From Haloarcula marismortui ATCC 43049 (GTDB lineage Archaea > Halobacteriota > Halobacteria > Halobacteriales > Haloarculaceae), in the NCBI RefSeq assembly GCF_000011085.1, contig NC_006392.1:1-50060 (forward strand): DNA of 50,060 nucleotides. The letters are read 5' to 3'. Positions 15,880-24,805 of this stretch are shown here, one piece after another. Position 1 is the stretch's first letter; every line of letters begins with the position of its first letter. The notes beneath the pieces were generated by a model. It saw only the letters and a program-made list of their open reading frames with translations, ran no database searches and was not told the origin of the DNA. The translations under genes and the position numbers were made by a program.

Positions 15880-16221
15880 ATGAGCAGTATGGACCACGCA
15901 GCCGACCGCGGGGAAAAGAAAGAACTCCGGAAGGAACACCCCAGCGGATGGCTCTACCTCACGCAGCACGATGCCATCCCGATTCTCGTCGACGCGTTGC
16001 TTGATCTCCCGCCGAACCGTGAGTTCAACAAAACCGAACTCGCAGAGCATGCAGGCGTTACGCGCCAGACGGTCGGCAACTATACCGACCTCTTACTCGA
16101 GGTCGAACTCATCGAAGTGGTTCCAGACACGTCCCCACGTCGATACCGAGTTGCGGACAGCGATGTCGTTCGAGAACTCTTCGAGCTGAACAGCGCGCTC
16201 AACAACGTCGGGAGCGAGTAA
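15880..16221 (+). CDS. Winged-helix transcriptional regulator
   Basis: This 113-aa protein has the winged-helix sequence FNKTELAEHAGVTRQTVGNY (about residues 51-70) and a following wing (LIEVVPDTSPRRYRVADSD). The ATG at 15880 lies behind a TATA-like CCTTATACAC (15850-15859), about 21-30 bp upstream, so the transcript may be nearly leaderless. It probably acts at the palindrome in its own promoter. Confidence 0.7.
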   Translation: MSSMDHAADRGEKKELRKEHPSGWLYLTQHDAIPILVDALLDLPPNREFNKTELAEHAGVTRQTVGNYTDLLLEVELIEVVPDTSPRRYRVADSDVVRELFELNSALNNVGSE

Positions 16222-16324
16222 GACACCTCCGTTGCTGTCATGTCTGGATATTCGACACTCCTCCCGTAAAGGGTGAACTACTGGCTCAAATCGACCTGTG
16301 ACCGACGGAGACACCAGCGGAGTG

Positions 16325-16759
16325 CTATGGCGCAGCAGTACTAGTGGTTCCGTTCGAACCAGTAAACGGGATATCGACCTCAAGGCCATCGTAGACCAAT
16401 TTTGGCGTCTTCGCCTTCCCCGATCCGCCGCCTTCGAACTCGAGGACACCAATATCTGCCAGTTCGGAGAGATTCCGGTGAACTTGCTTGTAGTCGCAGT
16501 CTACCAGATCAGCGGCCTCGCGAATACTCGCGGGTTCGTGTTCAGAGATTGCCTCTAACAATTCCAGGTTCTTCGGGCTGAGGAGGCGATTGAGTTGGTC
16601 GTATGATTCGAAATTCAGTCTCGGTTGGACGTCCTCGAAGTTGTCGCCTTCCTGTGCGGCTTTGATACGACTGCGGGTTCGCCGATCGAGACGGTCGCGT
16701 TCGCCGATGGTGACTTTGAGCGTGGGCATAGTATGGTCCTCCGTCTGCCGGATGGTCAC
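16325..16759 (-). CDS. HVO_A0114-type HTH protein (antitoxin-like)
   Basis: The 144-aa frame (or 134 aa from the ATG at 16729) carries a winged helix: SIREAADLVDCDYKQVHRNL, then LADIGVLEFEGGGSGKAKTP. The sequence from MPTLKVTIGERD onward resembles the haloarchaeal HVO_A0114 family, often antitoxins paired with a small toxin gene upstream. Here the GTG at 16759 overlaps the stop of a 20-codon frame by 2 nt (GTGA), so the normal partner is missing or reduced to that stub. Confidence 0.6.
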   Translation of the reverse strand: MTIRQTEDHTMPTLKVTIGERDRLDRRTRSRIKAAQEGDNFEDVQPRLNFESYDQLNRLLSPKNLELLEAISEHEPASIREAADLVDCDYKQVHRNLSELADIGVLEFEGGGSGKAKTPKLVYDGLEVDIPFTGSNGTTSTAAP

Positions 16760-16818
16760 AGCAACACATAGCCGTCTTTGACATCCCGCCAGTCTTCGAT
16801 GGTGGTGTAGGACGACAT
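16756..16818 (-). CDS. 20-aa micro-ORF coupled to HTH gene
   Basis: A short frame (MSSYTTIEDWRDVKDGYVLL) ends in a TGA overlapping the GTG start of the HTH gene. It could be a leader peptide, the stub of a deleted toxin gene, or chance. Only the coupling geometry supports it. Confidence 0.25.
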   Translation of the reverse strand: MSSYTTIEDWRDVKDGYVLL

Positions 16819-16906
16819 CCGCTACCCTATGGTATCAACTCCATAAGAATAAGCCTATGAACCTCTCTACATAGGAAGCGGGTGACGCGAGCTTGGTCGG
16901 TGCAAA

Positions 16907-17275
16907 CTACTCCCGACGCTCACTCAGCAGTTCATCCGGGAGTTCGTCGACAGCTGCTGTCAGCTCTGCATGGCCTGCCTCAAGCACATCTCGCCCAGTT
17001 GGCGTGAGTGCGTATCGGCTCGTCCGCTTGTCCGGTATCAAATCGACCAGCCACCCCCGGTCAACCAGCTTGCTAAGGACGCGATACACCTGTTTGTCTG
17101 ACACCGAGAGGTGCTGTTCGCCCACCGCATCAATCACTGCTCCGCCCCACATCGCCCAGTCCTCCTGTTCCATCTTACTGATCTCGGCGAGGATACGTCG
17201 CTCAGTTGCCGTCAGTGCGACCCACTCCTCCAGCGCCCCAGCGCCCTCGCCGTCGCTCAGTCGTGACTCACTCAT
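16907..17275 (-). CDS. PadR-like winged-helix regulator
   Basis: The 122-aa protein (from the ATG at 17275) contains a PadR/phage-PhiH1-type winged helix: ALTATERRILAEISKMEQED, SVSDKQVYRVLSKLVDRGWL, then SRYALTPTGRDVLEAGHAEL. The C-terminal helix would mediate dimerisation. It stands alone, with gene-poor DNA on its 5' side, so it likely regulates its own promoter or that of the ATPase gene. Confidence 0.75.
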   Translation of the reverse strand: MSESRLSDGEGAGALEEWVALTATERRILAEISKMEQEDWAMWGGAVIDAVGEQHLSVSDKQVYRVLSKLVDRGWLVDLIPDKRTSRYALTPTGRDVLEAGHAELTAAVDELPDELLSERRE

Positions 17276-17960
17276 CAATACTCTCTCCAACACGATTGCG
17301 ACGCGTGCGTTCCCAGCATTGTGAGTGGCCGACAGACTGTGGCATCAACACGAACATCAGTACCAGCTGATAGCAGTTGAACATCCTAGTAGATTCCGGC
17401 ACCGCATGACTGGGACTGATGACATCCCAAACAGAACTATACTCTAGTTCTGATATGTTGTACTCGCGGAAGATACTATGAGTGGACGCAGCAGGTCAGT
17501 CAATATGCACAGACTGGGCGGTTGGGGGGTCCCCCCTTCCGTTCCAGTTCCGGAAACGCGCGCGTACCGCTCACCGCAAAAACGTCACAACAATGTCGTC
17601 AGTGTCACTACCCAGCCAATATCTCCCCTTTCTGCCACCATCGACCGTACCTGACAGGGTTCGTATATATCCAGTACTGACTACTGCTCACAGTCGAGTC
17701 AGCGGGCTGTGGCAGCGGGCAGATCCACACGGGTCGTTACCGAAGGTATGCTGGTGAGGTCCACGGCGTACGCGCTCGAGTTCATCACACAGACGAGCGC
17801 GTGTATGAGAGCCCACGGATTTATTCTAGTCGCCTGTCAACTATTCTGCGATGACCACTGTGGCTCTCAGCACTGCAGTCGCTGGTGACAGGAACAAGCC
17901 GGCAGCTAGCTTCGACCACCACTGCAAGGCACTCGCCGATGAGAGAGGGCCCGCAATAGA
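17276..17960. other. Gene-poor region with operator-like palindrome
   Basis: No convincing gene. Short frames of 50-90 codons (17478-17657, 17851-18012) lack haloarchaeal composition. AGAACT-N7-AGTTCT at 17433-17451 is a perfect 6-bp inverted repeat, and a run GGGGGG-T-CCCCCC lies near 17523-17536. The promoter of the P-loop ATPase gene should lie here. Confidence 0.45.
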
Positions 17961-19499
17961 ATGCCACGAGGCAACTATCGGTACCAGCCAGCCACAGCTG
18001 CACACCCACTGATGTTGATAGGCGAAGATCCTGACGGCGACGGCTACACTGTTCGAACACAGCAAGGCCAGCCCATCGTCATCGGTCGACCGGCGCCGAG
18101 TCAATACCCCTCTGATGCCCACGAAATCCGTCAGCGCTTCAATATTCCCGCCTTCGATCCCGAAGCCTTCTATCGACGAACGGGGGCAGCCCTTTCTGGT
18201 GTCTATCCGGATATGCTCATCCATATCGAAGATGCAGCTGACGGGCCAGATACCGTCACCAGTCCGAAAGCCAGTCTCACGCTCATTGAGGCCCCGAAAG
18301 GCTCCGGGAAGTCCACTGCTATCGACCAGTTTGCCACGTACCAGATGGAACACAACGGCGAGCGAATTGTCCGCAACGGTCGTCAGCAGAGTTCAGACTG
18401 GCGTCGACTCCGCGACTGGACAACGCTCTGGTTACCAGAGGGGATTGATGTCAACGGCCGCTGGATGGAGGCTGTCGACCGCGACGCGCCCACTCCAGAG
18501 GAGCTGGTCCGGGCGGTGCGCTACTACACTGACGTGTTCGATCTCATCGAGCAGCTCCAGGACCATCCGAAAGGGACGTTCAATGTCGTCTATCCCGATC
18601 CGTTGTTCCGGGGCTGTGAAAGAGCAATGGCCATTCCGGATACGACGACCGAACAGCCGAAGTTCACGCCGCAGGGCGAAGACAAGCCGACTCCGGTTGT
18701 ACACTGGTGGTTTGGGTTTCTCGCCGCCCGGACATTCCGCGGAACGCGGGTTGACAGCGATGGTGACCGGAATTGGATGACCGTCTATATCGATGAATTC
18801 GGAATGCTCGCCCCGGAATCCACGAGTGGTGGCGAGGCAGGCCATTGGACCTACGAGTGTGTCGAGATCATGTCAGACACCGCGAAGGAAATGCGGTCAG
18901 CCGGAGTGTCGCTCGTCGGCGCAGCCCATCACGAGGAAGATGTCCACAATCACTGGCTCAAGGAATTTGATTACTGGGTCGAGCTGAGTAACCGCGAGCG
19001 CCCGAATCGAACGACGAAGGCAGAAACACCCAAGCCCTTCCGAGGCCTCAAGCAAGATCAGAATCTCTTCGCGTCCCGGCCACCGGGCTATGGCCTCTGC
19101 TATACCGAAAGCCGGTTTTCCGAGTTCCAGTTCACTGACCTGGGCTATCCACATGAGACACCGGAGTTCCAGTTCCGGCTGAGTGTTCCTGAGTCTGCTG
19201 CTGAAGATGAGAGCGATGATGCCGTCCAGGTCGCGACCGATGAGGCTGGGCAGCCCACGATCGTCGAAGAGTATACCGCAGTCGATGGCGCCGTCCATGA
19301 GCTGCGTGTCCTCGCACCCGGAAGCGGGCTGATCGATATCGGTGGCGATGAACCGGAGATTGTCGAGTCGCCGTCGAGCCCATATCCGGACGGATCGTTC
19401 CCAGACAGCCCGCTGCGAGAGACGGCTGAGGGGTATGAACTCCTCTTTGAGCGGGCAGCGGGCGAGATCATCGTCGCTGCACGCGTCTCTCATCACTGA
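17961..19499 (+). CDS. HerA/VirD4-like plasmid P-loop ATPase
   Basis: The 512-aa protein has Walker A IEAPKGSGKSTAIDQFATYQ (about residues 108-127) and Walker B MTVYIDEFGMLAP (about residues 273-285). Next comes a motif-III-like VSLVGAAHHEEDVHNH, the arrangement of HerA/FtsK/TraG-type DNA-pumping ATPases. The last 110 residues are acidic and probably disordered or regulatory. No membrane helix is visible, so it is not a classical coupling protein. It may handle plasmid transfer, packaging or segregation. A zinc-ribbon gene converges 57 bp downstream. Confidence 0.7.
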   Translation: MPRGNYRYQPATAAHPLMLIGEDPDGDGYTVRTQQGQPIVIGRPAPSQYPSDAHEIRQRFNIPAFDPEAFYRRTGAALSGVYPDMLIHIEDAADGPDTVTSPKASLTLIEAPKGSGKSTAIDQFATYQMEHNGERIVRNGRQQSSDWRRLRDWTTLWLPEGIDVNGRWMEAVDRDAPTPEELVRAVRYYTDVFDLIEQLQDHPKGTFNVVYPDPLFRGCERAMAIPDTTTEQPKFTPQGEDKPTPVVHWWFGFLAARTFRGTRVDSDGDRNWMTVYIDEFGMLAPESTSGGEAGHWTYECVEIMSDTAKEMRSAGVSLVGAAHHEEDVHNHWLKEFDYWVELSNRERPNRTTKAETPKPFRGLKQDQNLFASRPPGYGLCYTESRFSEFQFTDLGYPHETPEFQFRLSVPESAAEDESDDAVQVATDEAGQPTIVEEYTAVDGAVHELRVLAPGSGLIDIGGDEPEIVESPSSPYPDGSFPDSPLRETAEGYELLFERAAGEIIVAARVSHH

Positions 19500-19556
19500 A
19501 ACGATGCGACAGTGGACCGCAATCTGTCGAGGGCCCGGTTCGAGGCGAGTTGAAGG

Positions 19557-19904
19557 CTATTCAGCGATCAGGGCAGCAAACGCCTCGTCGTCGTGATGGT
19601 CGGTGCTTGACCCAGTCTGTGTGGTGGTCGGCTGTTCGCGGAGTTCCTCGAGCGTGACGTAGTCCTCGGAGTCTTCCTCGGATTCTGCCTCGTGGAAGAC
19701 AGCCTCAACGGGCTCGTCGACGTCGGGACGGTGCACCAGCGGCGTCCCATCTCGATCGGCGTCGACGGCGGCGCCGTTCGCGATAGCGCCTTGCGTCGCA
19801 CAGTTCCGGCAGGCATGGACCTCGTCATCATCGTTCCCAAACACACGTGCGTACTGTGCATCAACCGGTTCGCCACAATTCAGGCAGGAGACGGAGGTCA
19901 CCAT
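19557..19904 (-). CDS. Zinc-ribbon hypothetical protein
   Basis: The 115-aa protein starts MVTSVSCLNCGEPVDAQYAR and has CLNC and CRNC (residues 7-34), a single zinc ribbon, followed by a long acidic, low-complexity tail. The ATG at 19904 is chosen because upstream codons would run across the inverted repeat at 19942-19981. It is divergent from the AbrB-like gene. Function is unknown. Confidence 0.6.
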   Translation of the reverse strand: MVTSVSCLNCGEPVDAQYARVFGNDDDEVHACRNCATQGAIANGAAVDADRDGTPLVHRPDVDEPVEAVFHEAESEEDSEDYVTLEELREQPTTTQTGSSTDHHDDEAFAALIAE

Positions 19905-19941
19905 AGCACGGTATCGGCTGGCACGCCTAGTAAAGCACCAG

Positions 19942-19981
19942 CCCATTTTGACAGGTGTCAACGAATTGGTGTCAAAATGGG
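19942..19981. promoter_or_regulatory. 12-bp perfect inverted repeat, operator candidate
   Basis: CCCATTTTGACA (19942-19953) and TGTCAAAATGGG (19970-19981) are exact complements 16 nt apart. A second palindrome, TTGACAGGTGTCAA (19948-19961), overlaps the left arm, giving three copies of TGTCAA. It lies between the divergent zinc-ribbon and AbrB-like genes and probably binds a multimeric repressor controlling both. Confidence 0.65.
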
Positions 19982-20052
19982 AGTGGTTTTTACGCTCGTC
20001 TTCACCGAACAGCAGGAGTGTGGCCATTCACTGGCGATGGTCGTGAAATATA

Positions 20053-20310
20053 ATGCCAAGCATTAACAAACTCAATGTTCGCGGCAACTCCGGCATGGTA
20101 ACGATTCCAAAAGACGAACTCGATATGTGTGGGCTGCTGGATGAAGATGGGACCCCCGATACCGAGATTCAATTCCTCGTCAAAATGGAACAGCCCGGCG
20201 AGTGGCGGATTTCTGTGCTCGACGAGTCGTGTGTCGACGATTCCTGGTACACTGGCGACACCCCCGAGACCGGTGTGCAGGTCGGTGCCGGTGGCGGAAG
20301 CCGGGGGTAG
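20053..20310 (+). CDS. AbrB/SpoVT-like swapped-hairpin protein
   Basis: The 85-aa protein begins NKLNVRGNSGMVTIPKDELD, the shape of an AbrB/SpoVT swapped-hairpin domain (beta strand, S-G-M-V-T-I-P-K, then a helix). The C-terminus is acidic and Gly-rich. Such proteins bind DNA as dimers, and the inverted repeats 70-110 bp upstream would be its natural operator. Confidence 0.65.
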   Translation: MPSINKLNVRGNSGMVTIPKDELDMCGLLDEDGTPDTEIQFLVKMEQPGEWRISVLDESCVDDSWYTGDTPETGVQVGAGGGSRG

Positions 20311-20370
20311 GATATTACATCTGATTTCGGTCGAATAGTTCACAGGCGACCGGAGGTCGCTACCGCAGAC

Positions 20371-20890
20371 TTACTCAGCGTCCGGCCCAAAGAACGGCAG
20401 TGCGTCAAACACGCCGCGTTTGTCTGGCTCATCCTGTATTCGGACTTTGTAATCTGCCCACAGCGTGTTGAGAGCACCAATCATTGAACCACCGACAACC
20501 TGCAGTGTTGGGATGGCTGGCGTGCCAGCTTCCATTGTTACTGGATTGAAGTAGACACCCTGTTCAGCCATCTGTATCCCCATGATAACGAGCAGGGCCA
20601 TCGAGACAAGAGTACCCTTCGCGAATCGGCGCGGTCGTACAATCTTAAGCTCACAGTCATCAGGCAGATACTCTGCTTTCTCTTTCTGAAGACGAGCTTT
20701 CGTCAGAGCACCAATAGCAACCGAGCACCATCCCAGAACGCTCGCAGCAGTCGTATGTGCAAACGTCTGCAGCGATGTCTGGCCTGTCGGGCCACGGTCG
20801 GGATCGACGTCGATATTGCCCAATTCATCAGCTGGTGTGATCTCCGCCGGGAAGGCTGCCTCCAGCGTCGGCCGCATATATCTGATGAAT
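20371..20890 (-). pseudogene. C-terminal part of IS-split integrase (membrane segments)
   Basis: This fragment continues the integrase frame after the ISH8-like insertion. Removing the IS and one 11-bp duplicate gives a single open frame of 556 residues, and the join reads FIR-Y-MRPTLEAAFP. It encodes two hydrophobic segments (LGWCSVAIGAL and LVSMALLVIMGIQMAEQGVY, with a third near VVGGSMIGALNTLW). This predicts a recombinase with a membrane-associated C-terminal domain, unusual for tyrosine recombinases. Translated alone from the ATG at 20877, the 168 residues would be a small membrane protein. Confidence 0.7.
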
Positions 20891-22293
20891 CATTCGTCTT
20901 TAGCTAAGACTCACACCTCGGTTGTGTAGCGGTAGCGAGCGTCTCTTGTAAGATCGGTCGTTGTTGGTGGATCTTCTGAGCATCCTCGATCAGCCGCTCC
21001 AGCAACGGCGGTGGCGAGTAGCCGAGGTACTCACCGAGTTCGTGGAGGATGAGCTGGGCGTGCGACCGGAAGGTCGCCGCCCAGCGTTCCGGCGGAAACA
21101 CGATCTCATCGTCGGCCTGCTCGGTGACCAGATCCAACAACTCTCGGCTCACCAGCAGTGACAGCAACGCAGCGTATAGTAGAATTTTCACGACATCAGG
21201 GTTGTTCGTGTCGAATTCGTCCAGTTCGTACTGCGTTTTCAACTCACGGAACAACGTTTCTACCTCCCATCGACACCGATACAGCGTCGCTAGATCCGCC
21301 GGGAGAAACTCCTCTCTCGGCAGATTCGTGATGTACAGGTGGTAGTCGTCGGCGTCCTCGTTGCGGACGCCGACGACGCGAAACCGCTTCGTGTCCAGCG
21401 ACCGAGTTCCCTCGTACTGGCCGCGCTTGAATTCTGCTTCCACCTCTACGTCGATGTACTTCCGCGAGAGATCATTGACCACGTCGTGGATCTGCTTGCC
21501 CTCCAAGGGAATGGCGCGGCCGCGCCATTCCCGTAATTCCGCCGTTATCACCGGATTTGCGTTCTGCTTCAGCCGACTCACAAAGTAGCCGTCGTTCTCG
21601 TCGATCAACGCAAAGCGGCGGTATTTGAAGTACGCCCGATCAAATAGAACCAGTCGTCCTTGCAGCCACGATCCCGTCTTGAACAGCGCGCTGTCGTGCG
21701 TTTTCTCATCAGTCACATCGATCCGTTCAATCGTCTGGTCGGTGGCGTTGTGGAGCAGGTGGAGCTTCGCTCCAGCCTGCTCCTCGTGGCGGGCTTGAAA
21801 CTCATCAGAGAGGAACTCGTGCAACCGCAACACGGTTCCATCAGCGATCATCACGTCCCTGAATCGGTCGATATCAGCGTCAACAGCATCAGGGACAGCG
21901 ACCTCGTCGAGCGCGGCCTCGACGAGGTCGCGGAGATACTCTGCAAGAGTAGGCGTCAACCGGTGATAGAAACCGCCAGAAGAGATCGGTTCGTCAGCTG
22001 TAGCGTTGTAGCAGCGTCTAAACCCAGCGAGTGTTCGGCTCTCGCCTGCGGCGAAGCCGAACACGAGCGCCCACACGAGGACAGGAATCTGAAGCTTGCC
22101 CTCTCGCTCGACCACGCCGAGTTCCTCGGCGTGCTCTTCGAGGAACTCGGAGGGAAACAGTGTAGTGAGCCGACGCATGATTCTCGACGAGGAGGTGTCA
22201 GTGTGCACAGCGGACTCCTCCTCATTCCTCTCGAAAAGTAGCCTCGATAAGCCGCTGCTGTCACGTGGTTCGTCTCTTAGCTAAAGACAGATG
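20891..22293 (-). mobile_element. ISH8-like insertion sequence (IS4 family)
   Basis: The 1403-bp element has similar ends: CATTCGTCTTTAGCTAAGA on the left and CATCTGTCTTTAGCTAAGA on the complement of the right. It is flanked by an exact 11-bp duplication ATCTGATGAAT at 20880-20890 and 22294-22304. Size and end sequence fit the ISH8 group. It splits the integrase gene. Confidence 0.92.
20904..22208 (-). CDS. IS4-family (ISH8 group) transposase
   Basis: The 434-aa transposase spans nearly all of the element. Catalytic residues are visible in DVMIADGTVLRLHEFL (first Asp), RLVLFDRAYFKYRRF (second Asp) and YRCRWEVETLFRELKTQYEL (Y-x2-R-x3-E-x6-K, the IS4 YREK box). The frame is intact. The first ten codons are uncertain, since an internal ATG (MRRLTTLFPSEF) is an alternative start. 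Confidence 0.92.
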   Translation of the reverse strand: MHTDTSSSRIMRRLTTLFPSEFLEEHAEELGVVEREGKLQIPVLVWALVFGFAAGESRTLAGFRRCYNATADEPISSGGFYHRLTPTLAEYLRDLVEAALDEVAVPDAVDADIDRFRDVMIADGTVLRLHEFLSDEFQARHEEQAGAKLHLLHNATDQTIERIDVTDEKTHDSALFKTGSWLQGRLVLFDRAYFKYRRFALIDENDGYFVSRLKQNANPVITAELREWRGRAIPLEGKQIHDVVNDLSRKYIDVEVEAEFKRGQYEGTRSLDTKRFRVVGVRNEDADDYHLYITNLPREEFLPADLATLYRCRWEVETLFRELKTQYELDEFDTNNPDVVKILLYAALLSLLVSRELLDLVTEQADDEIVFPPERWAATFRSHAQLILHELGEYLGYSPPPLLERLIEDAQKIHQQRPILQETLATATQPRCES

Positions 22294-23455
22294 ATCTGAT
22301 GAATTGTTTGAACCACGGACTGTCACCGGCATAGGCCTCTGCGGCCACTTGGCCCGAGGAAGCCCCGCGCATTGAGGCAACATCGTCGGCTCGATCGAGC
22401 CACTCACTGTACGTTTCGATAAAACGAGTATACCAGAACTGCCGGAAGTGCTTCGGTGTCGGCTTATTTCCGTTTGGCAGCGTTGCGTCTGTCCGCTCGC
22501 CGATGGCTGCGATCTTGTCTCGTACCCACTGCGCTGACCGGGCACCATCGGCAGACCGGTCACTCGGGAGGATCGTACCGTCATACGATGGGTCCTGCTC
22601 CAGTGTCTCGAAGTACGACCGGACGAAATCGACACCGATGACCAGTGGCATCTGTCCCGGACCGTTCTTGCGGGCATCCGAGAAGGTCATGTGCGGTACC
22701 TCGGCATCGAGCACGAAGGCATCGCGATCTTCGTCCCCACAGATCGAACTTGGTCGGACGCCGTATCCCGCCAGCGCGAGTATCAGGAATTTCTCGACAC
22801 GGGTTTCACAGGCCTCAAAATACGCTTTCACGAGATCAGTTGTCGCGGCGAATCCCGGTCCGTTGGTCGTTTCAGTCCAGCCGGATCGGTCGACCAGCGC
22901 TGTAATCGGCTCATGCTCAACGTACCCATCTTTGTACGAATCGTGCAGAAAGTCCCGAAACGTGGTGATGTAGTTAGATCGTGTCTGGCTATTCTCGAAC
23001 TCGGTTTTCAGAGCTCGCATCAGGTGTTTTGCCCGCCGGACACAGACCGTCTGTTCACCACGGCCATACTTCAGCAGATTTCCGGTTCCGATGCACTGTT
23101 CAGACAGTTCCATGATGCGCCGGAGATGGGTTCGGGCGTCGCCGATGGATGTGCTATTGAGACGTTCACCCACGTCCTCGTGGTAGGCTAGCCAGTCCTC
23201 CAGACGCCTGATCAGCTCCCCATCAGAGCAAGGCCACTCTTTGTGCCGTTCATCGAATCCACACTCCTCAAGGAGGAACGTATCGGGTGTGTACCCGAGC
23301 TCACGAGCCCGGCGAAGAAACTGCCGATAGCCGTTCTCTCGGAGCCACTCGTGTGTGGGTTTTTGTGTGGGATCTAACCCCTGCTCAAGTCGTTTTTCAC
23401 GAACCTCGGCAGGAAACCGCTCCCGCATATATTGTTCTGTCCACCTGCGTGGCAT
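22294..23455 (-). pseudogene. N-terminal part of IS-split tyrosine-recombinase-like integrase
   Basis: The first 387 residues of the interrupted gene look like a phage-type integrase. An N-terminal SAM-like domain lies around SDGELIRRLEDWLAYHED and TRSNYITTFRDFLHDSYKDG. The catalytic domain has the first Arg in ALAGYGVRPSSICG, then KHFRQFWYTRFIETYSEWLD (H-x-x-R) and a candidate Tyr in VAAEAYAGDSPWFKQ. It remains translatable with a few IS-encoded residues added (SSVFS), so the catalytic domain could still be made without its C-terminal extension. Confidence 0.75.
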
Positions 23456-23895
23456 TACGAGAGACTCTAGCTGCTGGCTTACAAATGTCTACGGGAGGTT
23501 TCAGTCGTTGGCCAGTCCAAACCCATCGCAGTGGTGTCTCTGCGTCGTTGTGTTCTTCCCAAGAGAGAATCCGGAGACGGCAACACAATGGGGCATCTGT
23601 CTAGTTTGTCAGCCCCAATCCAAAGATAGCGCACAATCGGCAGACAGCGATAGGTTCAGCAGTGAGCGAGGCTGGTGTGGATTCCTCGTCCGGCGAGAAC
23701 AACCAAGGCTACCCAAGGGGCGAGCCAACGGTCGACAGACGGAGCTTCAAAATAGCAGAAATGTGCTGGTATATCAGTTGGTATGAATGCAGCGAATCTA
23801 TTCCTGAGCGCAGTGGTCCGGACTGGGATTGGTCAGCCATCATCGAAATCAAAAGTAGAATAAGGTATTTTCGGGCAGATCCAATAACCCCGAAT
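23456..23895. other. Gene-free stretch
   Basis: No frame with convincing composition. A plus-strand frame joins the zinc-ribbon gene from 23662, but its first 78 codons lack homology-like features and have unusual codon use. The promoter of the zinc-ribbon gene is probably near the A/T-rich 23855-23895. Confidence 0.4.
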
Positions 23896-24105
23896 ATGGT
23901 AACGGTTAGGAAATACAAATGTCCTGACTGTGGATACACACGAACTGGGACTGTACACACTTCCGACGACTGTTATGGTGACATAATCAAGGTCGGGGAC
24001 ACGTGGCGGTGTGAGGTCTGCGGAACCGCTCCTACCGGGACTCTTAGTTGCGTCAAATGTGGGACAACGATCCCAGCAAGTAACAAATACGAAGTTGAAC
24101 AGTAG
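23896..24105 (+). CDS. Small zinc-ribbon protein
   Basis: The 69-aa protein MVTVRKYKCPDCGYTRTG has three CxxC knuckles (CPDC, CEVC, CVKC) plus a fourth cysteine region near TSDDCYG, forming one or two ribbons. Such tiny ribbons are common regulators or adaptors in haloarchaea. The ATG at 23896 is selected because all the cysteine structure lies after it. Confidence 0.6.
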   Translation: MVTVRKYKCPDCGYTRTGTVHTSDDCYGDIIKVGDTWRCEVCGTAPTGTLSCVKCGTTIPASNKYEVEQ

Positions 24106-24328
24106 GCAAGCCTATCGCTCACCTATTCCACCGTCTCTGGTAGATAAAAACCAGACGCACAACAACTGGTAAGAGGTCTCAACGTCTGACTTAGATATTA
24201 TATCTACTAGTACGCTGTCAAATAGAGTCGATATTCTAAATGCCGTAAATATACAATTTCAGAGTATCTAACAGCTATTGACTGATTCGGTCGATACGTT
24301 TATCCTAGTTACTCGGTAAGTATCTGGC
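24106..24328. other. AT-rich intergenic region
   Basis: No gene is seen. The AT-rich track around 24190-24310 probably holds the promoter for the next gene. Confidence 0.4.
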
Positions 24329-24712
24329 ATGGCCAACACTATGGCTGCGGGCCGGAGTGTGATCAAGCGCGGCGGGACGTCTCTGTACCTGGGCATCAAG
24401 AGAGAGTGGCTGGCTGCGGCCGGGACTGAACCTGAGGGGGTCTTCCGGCTCGGCCTCCGTGATATCGAGAATTCGTCGATGACGGTGCGACTCCACATCG
24501 ACCAGGACTATTGTGAAACGACACTGGGGCCGGGCGCATACGATATCGATATCGTCGACATCCAGACCGGCCTCCAGTGGTGCTTACCAGCCGATATCAG
24601 AAACAAGTACGGCATCACCAACCAATTCGTCTGGAACGCTGAGTTCACCGGTGAGCATATTGATTACGAGCTGGTCTCGCCGACGATTCAAGAGCAATAT
24701 CAGCTTAGCTGA
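24329..24712 (+). CDS. Hypothetical protein, AbrB-like N-terminus possible
   Basis: The 127-aa protein starts with AGRSVIKRGGTSLYLGIKRE, reminiscent of an AbrB/SpoVT hairpin. A second similar beta-rich half follows (YDIDIVDIQTGLQWCLPADI with P-A-D-I-R). Tandem degenerate hairpin domains are plausible. The C-terminus is acidic. It lies 93 bp before the pilin gene. No family is certain. Confidence 0.5.
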   Translation: MANTMAAGRSVIKRGGTSLYLGIKREWLAAAGTEPEGVFRLGLRDIENSSMTVRLHIDQDYCETTLGPGAYDIDIVDIQTGLQWCLPADIRNKYGITNQFVWNAEFTGEHIDYELVSPTIQEQYQLS

Positions 24713-24805
24713 ATCTGGCGGCACCCTTAACAGCAGCTACCAATGGCAGGCTGAACAGGGAAGGTGAACGCGCAGATGGTGCAAAAGAGGAGGCAGTGAT
24801 TTATT

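Noticed and set aside
17478-18012. Two short plus-strand frames before the P-loop ATPase gene
   Set aside because: They are short, basic or low in complexity, lack ribosome sites, and one overlaps the ATPase start.
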